Position numbers and translations under genes: made by a program | In this document: piece after piece, positions 1-6,927 of the stretch | Numbering within the stretch: position 1 is the first letter of the stretch | How the letters are laid out: the number at the start of each line of letters is the position of its first letter | The notes under the pieces: model-generated | Databases searched by the model: none | What the model saw: only the letters and a program-made list of their open reading frames with translations | Told to the model about the DNA's origin: nothing | Source: JAKZSU01 sp047517485 | Lineage (GTDB): Bacteria; Pseudomonadota; Alphaproteobacteria; UBA7887 | Length of the DNA: 12,233 nucleotides | Direction of reading: 5' to 3' | Assembly (NCBI GenBank): GCA_047517485.1 | Contig: JAKZSU010000149.1 | Span: forward strand, 1-12,233

Positions 1-2
1 CC

Positions 3-74
3 ATGCGCCGCGTCGGTGGCTGGCAAACACTCGACCAAGCGCCGGTCAAGAAGCCGATTGACCTCGCCGCCTGA
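3..74 (+). CDS. C-terminal tail of an unidentified gene, cut by window edge (possible)
   Basis: This frame is open from the left edge and closes with TGA at 72-74. The visible tail is 23-24 residues and ends KKPIDLAA. The other two forward frames stop at 59-61 and 76-78, so this is only weakly favoured as coding. I do not recognise the family. The ATG at position 3 is probably internal, as no ribosome binding site can be seen upstream within the window. It lies on the same strand as the SUMF1-like remnant that follows, so it could be the end of an upstream gene or part of the same disrupted locus. It could equally be chance. Confidence 0.22.
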   Translation: MRRVGGWQTLDQAPVKKPIDLAA

Positions 75-91
75 TTGAGCAACCATCGTGA

Positions 92-655
92 TCGGGAGCT
101 ACGCCAAAAACCAATTTCCACCAACTATCGGACACGACCGCGAAAGCCTATGTCGTCTGGCTGAGCGAAACCACCGGCCACGCCTACCGTCTGCTCAGCG
201 AAGCCGAATGGGAATATGTTACTCGCGCCGGGACCACAACACGGCGTTATTGGGGAGACGATCCGGCCTACACCGAGGCCTGCCGTCACGGCAATGTGTC
301 CGATCTGATTCGCGCCCGAAGTCACCGCCTGCGCCAGACCACCGACAATATATTCATGTGCGAAGATGGCATCGTTCGCCGCGCGCCGGTCGGATCCTAT
401 CTCCCCAACCCGTTCGGTCTGCACGACATGCTCGGCAATGTCTGGGAATGGACCGAGGATTGTTATCAAGACACCTATCAGGGTGCGCCTGGGGACGGCG
501 GCGCGCGATCGCGGGAGAATTGTATTGGCCGCGTCCTACGCGGCGGCTCATGGGATTTCGACCCGCGGATTGTCCGCTCGGCGAACCGCGGCTGGGCCGC
601 GCCGCATGACCGCAGCGGCAATGTCGGTTTCCGCGTCGCCAGGGACTTGCCCTAA
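92..655 (+). pseudogene. SUMF1/EgtB/PvdO-family (FGE-sulfatase fold) protein, C-terminal fragment
   Basis: Reading the frame of the 653-655 stop backwards gives a clear C-terminal half of the FGE-sulfatase domain. It contains AKAYVVWLSETTG, then YRLLSEAEWEYVTRAG, PFGLHDMLGNVWEWTEDC, VLRGGSW and a final GNVGFRVAR. The homology runs back to about position 113, but the frame is closed by TGA at 89-91. The N-terminal half of the domain (roughly 100 residues including the usual GxFxMG segment) is absent. The only in-frame ATG is at 296, inside the domain, so no intact start is visible. True formylglycine-generating enzymes carry a copper-binding cysteine pair shortly after the GGS motif. Here that segment is GGSWDFDPRIVRSANRG with no cysteine, so sulfatase activation is not predicted even for an intact parent. 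The stop overlaps the stop of the convergent SDR gene. It is probably a decayed or truncated gene; a sequencing frameshift is the alternative. Confidence 0.72.
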
Positions 656-1440
656 CTAGAATCGTCGGGGTGGGGGCGAAAGTGGGTCGCGCTGAAAGCG
701 CCGTCGACCACCAGGGTGTGTCCCGAAATAAACGAAGCCTCGGCCGAACAGAGGAAGGCGATAGCCGACGCGACTTCCTCGGCTTGCCCAGGCCTGCCGA
801 GCGGCGTGCCACCGACCAATGCATCGGTGAACCAGGGGTTCTCCGCCAAGCGCTTTTCCGTCAGTGGGGTCACGATGATACCGGGCGCCACCGCGTTGAC
901 CCGAATCCCGTCGATGCCGTAGTCGGCGGCCATGTTGCGGGTCAGGCCGATCACCGCCGCCTTGGTCGCCGAATAGGCCGCGCTGCCGCGAAATCCGGTG
1001 ATGCCGAATATCGACGCGATATTGACGATCGCGCCGCCTGCCCCAGCGTCCCGCATCGCGGTGACGCCGGCACGCGAGAAGCGAAACAGCGCCCGTAGAT
1101 TGATCTCGAGGAAGCCATCCAGATTGGCGTCGTCGGTCAGATGCGCCGGACGCGCGTCGCCAATACCGGCGTTATTGACCAGGATCGACGGCGCGCCGAG
1201 TTCCGCCTGACACAAGGCAATGGCGTCATCCGGCGTGGTGTCACCGGCGACATCGGCGGCCATCGCGACCATCGGACCGGGTCCATTCGCTTGGCGCAGC
1301 GTCTCGTCCAATCCTTCGCCGTCACGGTCGACCGCCAGTACGCCAGCGCCATCGCGCGCGAGTGCCAGCGCCGTCGCGCGGCCGATGCCGGATCCCGCGC
1401 CGGTGACGACCGCGACCTGCGACTCGAAACGTCCTGACAT
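652..1440 (-). CDS. SDR-family NAD(P)-dependent oxidoreductase
   Basis: This is a 262-residue classical short-chain dehydrogenase/reductase, the normal length for the family (about 250). The Rossmann nucleotide motif TGAGSGIG is at residues 13-20 and NNAG at 89-92. The catalytic Ser is near 143, with Tyr156 and Lys160 in YSATK, and the C-terminal end has the usual ISGHTLVVDGAF. Asp38 at the end of the second strand (LAVDRD) suggests NAD rather than NADP. The ATG at 1440 is chosen because the Rossmann fold begins right after it and a GGGGGGA ribosome binding site lies 5 nt upstream. The longer reading from 1500 would add 20 unconserved residues and come close to the divergent gene. Its substrate cannot be read from the sequence; candidates include secondary alcohols and 3-oxoacyl thioesters. 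It is divergent from the flavin monooxygenase, which suggests joint regulation. Confidence 0.93.
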   Translation of the reverse strand: MSGRFESQVAVVTGAGSGIGRATALALARDGAGVLAVDRDGEGLDETLRQANGPGPMVAMAADVAGDTTPDDAIALCQAELGAPSILVNNAGIGDARPAHLTDDANLDGFLEINLRALFRFSRAGVTAMRDAGAGGAIVNIASIFGITGFRGSAAYSATKAAVIGLTRNMAADYGIDGIRVNAVAPGIIVTPLTEKRLAENPWFTDALVGGTPLGRPGQAEEVASAIAFLCSAEASFISGHTLVVDGAFSATHFRPHPDDSS

Positions 1441-1445
1441 TCTAG

Positions 1446-1452
1446 TCCCCCC
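1446..1452 (-). promoter_or_regulatory. Ribosome binding site of the SDR gene
   Basis: On the minus strand this reads GGGGGGA, five bases before the ATG at 1440. It supports that start over the upstream ATG at 1500, which has no comparable site at a proper distance. The run is an unusual all-G variant of AGGAGG, and the divergent gene's site is the same. Confidence 0.6.
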
Positions 1453-1462
1453 AAATTCGCAT

Positions 1463-1476
1463 GCCGCTTCTGCGGC
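1463..1476. promoter_or_regulatory. Small hairpin/dyad between divergent SDR and monooxygenase genes
   Basis: GCCGC at 1463-1467 and GCGGC at 1472-1476 form a perfect 5-bp inverted repeat around TTCT. It lies in the 82-bp divergent intergenic region, so it could be an operator half-site pair or a leader hairpin of the SDR transcript. Short GC-rich dyads are common by chance in DNA of this composition. Confidence 0.25.
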
Positions 1477-1484
1477 GGCTTCCT

Positions 1485-1490
1485 TATACT
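1485..1490 (+). promoter_or_regulatory. Possible -10 box of the monooxygenase promoter
   Basis: TATACT is a five-of-six match to the sigma-70 TATAAT box. It is placed so that transcription would start near 1497, giving a leader of about 25 nt before the ATG at 1523. No convincing -35 box lies 16-18 bp upstream. An AT-rich word in GC-rich DNA at this spacing is suggestive only. Confidence 0.3.
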
Positions 1491-1510
1491 TCATCGGCAA
1501 TTGTCGAGCG

Positions 1511-1518
1511 AAGGGGGG
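1511..1518 (+). promoter_or_regulatory. Ribosome binding site deciding the monooxygenase start
   Basis: AAGGGGGG ends four bases before the ATG at 1523 and one base before the adjacent ATG at 1520. The spacing is too short for 1520, so 1523 is the preferred initiator. The difference is one methionine. Confidence 0.55.
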
Positions 1519-1522
1519 AATG

Positions 1523-2590
1523 ATGCATTTCGGCTATTTCGGCCTGATGGGCTATCGCGAACGGGGCACGTCGCCGCATAAAGTATTTGCAGAACATATC
1601 GAACAGGTCAGGCATGCCGACCAACTCGGCTTCGAGTCAGCGTGGTTCGCCGAACACCATTTTTCCAATTATTGCATTTGCCCGTCGCCGTTGATCATGG
1701 CGGCGCGCTGTGCCGGCGAGACCAAGACCATCAAGCTCGCTTCCGCCGTCCTGGTCACGCCGCTTTACGATCCGGCGCGGCTGCTCGCCGAGATCGGCAT
1801 GGTCGATTCGCTGTGCGACGGGCGCCTGGTGCTGGGCCTCGGCAGCGGCTACCAACCCTATGAATTCGAACGCTTCCACCGGGATCTCGCCGAGGCCCGG
1901 CCGATGCTGAGCGAATTCCTCGACATGCTCGACCTCGCCTTCGCCAACGAAACCTTCGACTATCAGGGCGAGCATTACAGCCTGCCATCGACCCATATCA
2001 GTGCCCGACCGGTGAACGGCGTGCCGGATATCTGGATCGCCGGCGACCACGAATTCGGCCACCGGCTGTGCGCGCGCAAAGGCTATGTGCCGATGTTCAC
2101 CGGGCGCTGGCTGGGCGCCGATTATCAGCGCCAACAGCGCGACTACATCGCCAAATCCTATGTCGCCGAAGGCGTCGATCCGGAGACCATGCCGCTCGCC
2201 GTGCAGCGCTTCATGGGGGTGACGTCAAGCCGCGCGGAAACCCTCGACTATGTCGACAACGCGCGCCATCAAATGCGCCTCGCATCGGCTTTGCGGCGGC
2301 GTGCGGAAGTCACCGACGGGGCGATGATGCTTGAGATTCCGTTCCCCAACGAGCCGCCGTTGGAAGAGATGGCGGAGCACCTGCTGGTCGGCGATTGCGA
2401 AACCATCGCCGAGCGGCTGTGCGACGAAATCCGCGCCGCGCGGCCGTCGCATATGATGTTCCATTTCCAAGTCGGCGGGTCGGGCCACGCGCAGGCGCTG
2501 TCGACGATGGAAAAACTAATGACCGAAATCAAACCCATGGTCGAAAAGGAACTCGGGCCACTGGAAAGCTTAGGTCCTCAACCCAATTAA
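1523..2590 (+). CDS. LLM-class (bacterial luciferase-like) flavin-dependent monooxygenase
   Basis: This 355-residue protein has the hallmarks of the luciferase-like monooxygenase TIM-barrel family. It opens MHFGYFGLMG as the first strand, has WFAEHHF at residues 41-47 (the paired histidine segment of the luciferase alpha type), SAVLVTPLYDPARLLAEI near 74-91 and GRLVLGLGSGYQP at 100-112. Members use reduced flavin and oxygen to oxidise diverse organic substrates, usually with a partner flavin reductase; none is encoded here. The true start is fixed by the ribosome binding site at 1511-1518 and by the family's usual N-terminus. The open frame extends upstream to 1220, but that part shadows the SDR gene. 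The stop TAA overlaps the convergent amidase stop. The substrate is unknown. The nearby SDR, amidase and TRAP transporter hint at catabolism rather than light emission. Confidence 0.92.
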   Translation: MHFGYFGLMGYRERGTSPHKVFAEHIEQVRHADQLGFESAWFAEHHFSNYCICPSPLIMAARCAGETKTIKLASAVLVTPLYDPARLLAEIGMVDSLCDGRLVLGLGSGYQPYEFERFHRDLAEARPMLSEFLDMLDLAFANETFDYQGEHYSLPSTHISARPVNGVPDIWIAGDHEFGHRLCARKGYVPMFTGRWLGADYQRQQRDYIAKSYVAEGVDPETMPLAVQRFMGVTSSRAETLDYVDNARHQMRLASALRRRAEVTDGAMMLEIPFPNEPPLEEMAEHLLVGDCETIAERLCDEIRAARPSHMMFHFQVGGSGHAQALSTMEKLMTEIKPMVEKELGPLESLGPQPN

Positions 2591-3975
2591 AGCGGCGGCC
2601 GCAGGCCGTGCCAGTCGGTGGCTTGTTCGTAGGCGTCGGCGATCTGGAGCACGCGGTCGTCCTCGAAGCGTCGGCCGGTGATCATCAAGCCAGCCGGCAA
2701 TCCCGCGCGGGTGCGGCCGCACGGCACCGAGATCGACGGCTGACCGGTAAGATTGAACAAACCGGCGTTTTTCCACCGCTCGCGGACATGGTCGGCCGGC
2801 TGCTCGGCGATCGGCGCGGCGGTGACCGTCGAGGTGGGTGTGACCAACGCATCGATGTCGGCCATCACCACGTCCACGTCGCGGCAAAACGCGCGGCGAC
2901 CCTCGAGCGCCTTGATGTAGTCGACAGCGCTGATGCGGCCGTCACGCTCGATCGATTGGCGGACGATGTCGCTGAAGCCGTCCGGATTTTCGGCGATTTT
3001 TTCGCCGTGCGCCGCCGCGACCTCGGCGAACATAAGCACGTTCGCGCGATAGGCCGCCTTAAGATCGGCAAGCTCGACCTCGACCACCGCCGCCCCGAGA
3101 TCGCGCAAGACTCCCACCGCCGCATCGACCAAGGCAATGACCTCGGTGTCACCACCCTCATAAAACCAGCCGCGAGGCACCCCGAGCCGAACCCCCGCCA
3201 ATCCCTCGCCGAGACGCGCCGACGGATCGCCGACGTCGCGCATCGCCGAGACGGGGTCGTCGGAGTCCGGGCCACCGATCGCACGTAACAGGAGCGCCGC
3301 GTCGCGCACCGAGCGGGTCATCGGGCCGACATGGTCCATACTCGATACCAAAGGCACCACGCCCACATTGCTAACCAGACCAAACGTCGGTTTGTGCCCG
3401 ACAATGCCGCAACAATGCGCCGGCATGCGGACCGAACACCCGGTATCGGTGCCGAGCGCGGCATAAGCGAGGCCGGCCGCGACCGCCACCGCGGAGCCGC
3501 CGCTCGATCCGCCGGGATGGTACCCGGCCTTCCACGGATTGACGATCGCGCCGTAATGCGGGTTGTTCGAGGTCGAACCGTAAGCGAGTTCGTGCAGTCC
3601 GGCCTTGCCGAGGCACACCGCGCCGGCGTCGGCGAGCTTGCGCACCACGGTCGCGTCGTGATCGGGAACCCAATCCTTATAGTGAAGCGTGCCCGCCGTG
3701 GTCCGCACGCCCTTGGTGGCGATAAGATCCTTGATCGCGATCGGAATACCGTGCAGCGGACCGCGGTCGTCGCCGGCTTTGAGTTCGGCATCGGCGCGCG
3801 CCGCCCGGTCGCGGGCGCGGTCGGCGGTGACGGTGATGTAGGCGTTGAGCGCGGGCTCGAACTTGGCGATCCGCGCCAGCATGATTTCGGTCAGCGCGCG
3901 CGATGTCGTCGCCCCCGATCGCAGCAGCGGCGCGACCACTGAAATCGGCGCGAAGGCGAGATCCTCGTCGTTCAT
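2587..3975 (-). CDS. Amidase-signature-family amidase
   Basis: This 462-residue protein is full length for the amidase signature family. The Ser-cisSer-Lys triad can be placed. Lys82 is in GIPIAIKDLI, the cis-Ser is about Ser157 in PGGSSGGSA, and the nucleophile is Ser181 in GTDTGCSVRMPA. It also keeps VGHKPTFG and MDHVGPMTRSVRDAALLL. Family members hydrolyse carboxamides to acid plus ammonia; GatA of the tRNA amidotransferase is a relative, but no gatB or gatC is present. The residue before the nucleophile is Cys180 where glycine is usual. No signal peptide is seen, so it is cytoplasmic. The ATG at 3975 lies 5 nt after the dctM stop, making it the last gene of the dctP-dctQ-dctM operon. Its substrate is probably related to the imported ligand, which is inference. 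A longer frame upstream merely shadows dctM. Confidence 0.93.
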   Translation of the reverse strand: MNDEDLAFAPISVVAPLLRSGATTSRALTEIMLARIAKFEPALNAYITVTADRARDRAARADAELKAGDDRGPLHGIPIAIKDLIATKGVRTTAGTLHYKDWVPDHDATVVRKLADAGAVCLGKAGLHELAYGSTSNNPHYGAIVNPWKAGYHPGGSSGGSAVAVAAGLAYAALGTDTGCSVRMPAHCCGIVGHKPTFGLVSNVGVVPLVSSMDHVGPMTRSVRDAALLLRAIGGPDSDDPVSAMRDVGDPSARLGEGLAGVRLGVPRGWFYEGGDTEVIALVDAAVGVLRDLGAAVVEVELADLKAAYRANVLMFAEVAAAHGEKIAENPDGFSDIVRQSIERDGRISAVDYIKALEGRRAFCRDVDVVMADIDALVTPTSTVTAAPIAEQPADHVRERWKNAGLFNLTGQPSISVPCGRTRAGLPAGLMITGRRFEDDRVLQIADAYEQATDWHGLRPPL

Positions 3976-3980
3976 ACCGG

Positions 3981-5267
3981 CTACCCGATCGCGCCGATCA
4001 GTTTGGGAAACCACAGGATCAGGGTCGGGCTCGCCGAGGCTACCGCGATCACCACCAGGTGGCTCGCCATGAAGGGGATCGATTCCTTGATTACCGCCTC
4101 GTACTGCACGTCGGCGATTTTGGCGGCGGTCATGATCGTCATCCCCACCGGCGGGGTGATATTGCCGAGATTGAGCGCGAGCAGCATGACGATGCCGAAA
4201 TGCAGTGGATCGAACCCCAGCGAGATCATTGCCGGCGCCAGCACCGGTGCGGCGACGACCACCGCCGGGAGCACGTCGATCACCATGCCGAGCGCGATTA
4301 GCAGCAGATTGACGACGAGGATCTGGATCAAGGGATCGCTGCTCACCAACTTGATCGCCTCGGCGGCGTCGCGCGCGATCCCCGAACGGGTGACGTACCA
4401 GCCGAGCACCGTCGAGGCGCCGAGCAACAGAAACACCACGCCGGAAAAGCTCACCGTATTGACTAGCGCCTCCCAGATATCGCGCCGGCTCAACGAGCGA
4501 TACACGAAAAAGCCCAGCGCAAAGGAGTAGAGCGCGCCGAGAGCGCCGGCCTCGGTCAAGGTGGTGATCCCGCTCAAGATACCGCCGATGATGATGATCG
4601 GTATGCCGAACACCGGCAGGGTGGCGATCCCGGTGGCGAGGATCCGGGCGATGCGGATCGGCTCGTGACCGGCATAGCCGCGCTTCCACGAGATATAGCC
4701 GCTGGCCACCAGCAGCGCCGCCGCCATCAACAGGCCGGGCACCACGCCGGCGGCAAACAATTGGAGGACCGAGACGTCGCGGAGCGTGGTCGCATAGACG
4801 ATCATGATCACGCTCGGCGGGATGATCGGCCCGATGATCGACGAACACGCGGTCACCGCCGCGCTATAGGCGGCGCCATAGCCCTCGCGCTTCATCGCCG
4901 GGATCAGCGTTTTGCCGATCGCCACGGTGTCGGTGACCGCGGCCCCGGTAATGCCGGCGAAGAACACGCTGACGGCGATATTGACGTGGCTCAGCGCGCC
5001 CGGCACGCGGCCGAAAAGACTGTTGGCGAACGCCACCATGCGGTCGGTCAGGCCGGAGCGGTTCATCACCTCGGCGGTAAACACGAAATATGGCACCGCG
5101 ATCAGCACGAATCCCGACACCCCGGCGGTAAACCGGTCGGCGATGATCTCGAGAAAATCGATGCCGCCGAACGAGACCGCGCCGGCCAGGCCCGCCGCGA
5201 CCATCACCAGGCCGATCGGAACCCCGACGAAAATCAAGAAAACGAATGTGCCGACCGCCCAGCTCAT
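3981..5267 (-). CDS. dctM: TRAP transporter large permease subunit (DctM type)
   Basis: This 428-residue, very hydrophobic protein is of the DctM/ion-transporter superfamily, the channel-forming subunit of a tripartite ATP-independent transporter. Family landmarks are VPYFVFTAEVMNRSGLTDRM in the first third, FFAGITGAAVTDTVAIG, GPIIPPSVIMIVYA and, near the C-terminus, LALNLGNITPPVGMTI. About 12 membrane segments fit the length. It works with DctQ in the inner membrane and uses a sodium gradient to import the ligand delivered by DctP. The ATG overlaps the dctQ stop in an ATGA, typical of translational coupling, and a GAGG-type site precedes it inside dctQ. It is a separate gene, not the fused DctQM form. 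The symbol is the family name; C4-dicarboxylate specificity is not implied. Confidence 0.95.
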   Translation of the reverse strand: MSWAVGTFVFLIFVGVPIGLVMVAAGLAGAVSFGGIDFLEIIADRFTAGVSGFVLIAVPYFVFTAEVMNRSGLTDRMVAFANSLFGRVPGALSHVNIAVSVFFAGITGAAVTDTVAIGKTLIPAMKREGYGAAYSAAVTACSSIIGPIIPPSVIMIVYATTLRDVSVLQLFAAGVVPGLLMAAALLVASGYISWKRGYAGHEPIRIARILATGIATLPVFGIPIIIIGGILSGITTLTEAGALGALYSFALGFFVYRSLSRRDIWEALVNTVSFSGVVFLLLGASTVLGWYVTRSGIARDAAEAIKLVSSDPLIQILVVNLLLIALGMVIDVLPAVVVAAPVLAPAMISLGFDPLHFGIVMLLALNLGNITPPVGMTIMTAAKIADVQYEAVIKESIPFMASHLVVIAVASASPTLILWFPKLIGAIG

Positions 5268-5797
5268 GACGCCGCCTCTTCGGTCACCGCGCTCATGTCA
5301 TCGCCGAGCAAGGCCACCCCGTCGACCAGATGGACGCACAAGATCAGACCCGACAGGGGAACCGCGACGGCGACCCAATGGTGCGAGATCTGCCACGAAT
5401 CTGAAATCATGAAGAGCTGGGTCGAATCGAGGAAATACGGGATACCGAACCAGAAAAGCAGAAACCCGAACAGCGCGACGACGATCAAGCCGAGACCTTG
5501 CGCGAGCCGTAGCACCAACGCCGGCGCGCGGGTCACCAGCATGCCCATGGCGATATGCTCGCCGCGCTTGAACGCCACGGTCAGGCTCAACATCGCGATC
5601 CACGGCACAAACAGGCGGGCGAGAGAATTGCTCCACGACAGCGCGCTGCCGGCAAATGCCTGATGCGCGATCCCGGCCACCGAAATCGTGAACATCACGG
5701 TGATCATGATCACGCACACCACCAGCACCAGGTGGTTTACGCCATCGCTGACTCTGCGGCATGCCGCGAGCACGCCCTCGCCACTCCCCGTGTTCAT
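5264..5797 (-). CDS. dctQ: TRAP transporter small permease subunit (DctQ type)
   Basis: This 177-residue protein has four predicted membrane segments, at about residues 20-45, 58-85, 97-123 and 138-164. These match the four-helix DctQ scaffold that pairs with DctM. The loop after the second helix has AFKRGEHIAMGML, a common DctQ signature. The ATG at 5797 is 7 nt after the dctP stop. The frame is open further upstream, but that part lies inside dctP and is not hydrophobic, so it is rejected. No good Shine-Dalgarno sequence precedes this ATG, so translation probably depends on ribosomes finishing dctP. Ligand specificity sits in DctP. Confidence 0.92.
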   Translation of the reverse strand: MNTGSGEGVLAACRRVSDGVNHLVLVVCVIMITVMFTISVAGIAHQAFAGSALSWSNSLARLFVPWIAMLSLTVAFKRGEHIAMGMLVTRAPALVLRLAQGLGLIVVALFGFLLFWFGIPYFLDSTQLFMISDSWQISHHWVAVAVPLSGLILCVHLVDGVALLGDDMSAVTEEAAS

Positions 5798-5804
5798 CGC
5801 GTCG

Positions 5805-6884
5805 TCAACGCAAATAGGTCGCCGACCAGTCGGTCTGCAAGGTCGCGTCGACGCGGTCGACTTCATTCCAAAAGGCGTCGACATCGGCGGCGGGAATGCC
5901 GAAATCATCGGTGATCCAGGCCTTGAACGCGGGCCGGGTGATGTCGCGCATGCGGTTTCGCTCGGCATCGTCAAGGACGTGGCATTCCTTGAAATGTTCG
6001 CAGCTTTCGGCCCACCCGAGCACGCTGAGATGGGCGGCGATGCCGTGGCCGATGGGAATGGCCTCGCGGGCCGCGGCGACGATCACCGCCTGATGCTCGG
6101 GGGTCTGCTTCCGCAGCCATTCCTCGCTCACCATCCACGCCAGGGTGTTGTAAACGTGGCCGGTCCAAGTGGTGTAGTCGTTGACCTCCCAAAGCTTGAA
6201 GCTCGCGCTGACCACCGGCGCGTTGAACTGGCCGTCGGCGAGGCCGGTCGCCAACGCTGTCGCCACTTCGCCCCACGGCAGCGGCGTCGCCGAGGCGCCG
6301 AGCGCGCGCATGGTCGCGACATGCGCCGGATTTTCCTCGACGCGGATATTGAGCCCGGCGAAATCCTCCACCGTTCGGATCAAGTGCTTGCTGTTGGTCA
6401 TGGCGACAAAACCGCCACCGTCATCGAAGGTTCCGAGATAGCGCAACCCGGAGTCCGCTATCGTGCCGGCCATGAATTCGGCGAACCACGGGGAGTCGAA
6501 AAATCCCCAGGCGTGAGCGTAGGAATTAAATAAGAAAGGCGTCGCAACGATCTGATAAGGTTTGTAAAACGATGACATCGCGCCTGATGACAGGAGAACC
6601 GATTGAACGGTCCGCCCCCTGCGCGCCTGCTTGCCGGTCTCGACTTCCGAGCCGAGCGCGCCGGAGCCGAAGACTTCGACATCGATGGCGCCGTGGGTGC
6701 CCTTCTCGACGAGCAATTCGAAGTGCCGCAGCGACGGCGCTACATCGTTGTTTTCCAGACTGTCGGGATAGAGATGGGCGATGGTCATGGTCTCCGCCGC
6801 GACCGGCGCCGCGCCGATCGCCAAGGCGAGCGCGGCGACCGCGCCAAGATTTCTAGACGCCGCCCGCGTGATAGTCTTGATCAT
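5805..6884 (-). CDS. dctP: TRAP transporter periplasmic substrate-binding protein (DctP type)
   Basis: This 359-residue protein has a clear secretion signal: a basic start (MIKTITRAASR), a hydrophobic core and cleavage after about residue 30 (PVAA before ETMTIAHLYP). The mature part shows DctP traits: GSGALGSEVETGKQARRG at about 73-90, LNIRVEENP with the conserved ligand-carboxylate arginine at about Arg181, and LADGQFNAP with the family asparagine at about Asn221. That arginine argues for a carboxylated ligand. The ATG at 6884 is supported by the signal peptide and a strong GGGGAGG site 5 nt upstream. The frame runs on to 6986 without a credible start. It is the first gene of the transporter-amidase operon and therefore lies next to the promoter region. 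The ligand cannot be deduced. Confidence 0.94.
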   Translation of the reverse strand: MIKTITRAASRNLGAVAALALAIGAAPVAAETMTIAHLYPDSLENNDVAPSLRHFELLVEKGTHGAIDVEVFGSGALGSEVETGKQARRGRTVQSVLLSSGAMSSFYKPYQIVATPFLFNSYAHAWGFFDSPWFAEFMAGTIADSGLRYLGTFDDGGGFVAMTNSKHLIRTVEDFAGLNIRVEENPAHVATMRALGASATPLPWGEVATALATGLADGQFNAPVVSASFKLWEVNDYTTWTGHVYNTLAWMVSEEWLRKQTPEHQAVIVAAAREAIPIGHGIAAHLSVLGWAESCEHFKECHVLDDAERNRMRDITRPAFKAWITDDFGIPAADVDAFWNEVDRVDATLQTDWSATYLR

Positions 6885-6889
6885 GTTTG

Positions 6890-6896
6890 CCTCCCC
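6890..6896 (-). promoter_or_regulatory. Ribosome binding site of dctP
   Basis: The minus strand reads GGGGAGG five bases ahead of the ATG at 6884. It is the best Shine-Dalgarno match in the operon, consistent with a highly expressed periplasmic binding protein. Confidence 0.7.
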
Positions 6897-6902
6897 AGAC
6901 CT

Positions 6903-6925
6903 GTCGGCGCTGTGACAGTGCCGAC
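6903..6925. promoter_or_regulatory. 23-nt dyad symmetry (candidate operator) upstream of dctP
   Basis: Outer half-sites GTCGGC (6903-6908) and GCCGAC (6920-6925) and inner half-sites CTGT (6910-6913) and ACAG (6915-6918) form an 11-bp inverted repeat around a central G. There is one mismatch (G6909 against T6919). It lies 18 bp upstream of the dctP ATG and 72 bp from the divergent deaminase start, so a repressor bound here could block the dctP operon. The same dyad would fold into a hairpin in the dctP leader RNA. No regulator gene is in the window. Confidence 0.45.
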
Positions 6926-6927
6926 CC

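Noticed and set aside
88..609. Long open frame of 173 codons overlapping the SUMF1 remnant in another frame
   Set aside because: It is Arg/Pro/Ser-rich with no family motif, while the frame ending at 655 shows clear FGE-domain motifs.
2558..2620. Possible bidirectional terminator stem (GCCACTGG with an interrupted CCAG..TGGC) across the overlapping stops
   Set aside because: The stem needs a bulge, lies in two coding ends, and has no T-run on either strand.
3976..4848. Upstream extension of the amidase frame to position 4848
   Set aside because: It runs antisense-frame through dctM, is Arg/Gly-rich and lacks homology; the amidase family N-terminus begins at 3975.
4665..5663. 332-codon plus-strand open frame opposite dctM/dctQ
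   Set aside because: It is His/Arg/Asp-rich, typical of the antisense of hydrophobic GC-rich genes, with no recognisable domain.
5798..5974. Upstream extension of the dctQ frame
   Set aside because: It lies within dctP, is Pro/Ser-rich and non-hydrophobic, and the DctQ family start fits ATG 5797.
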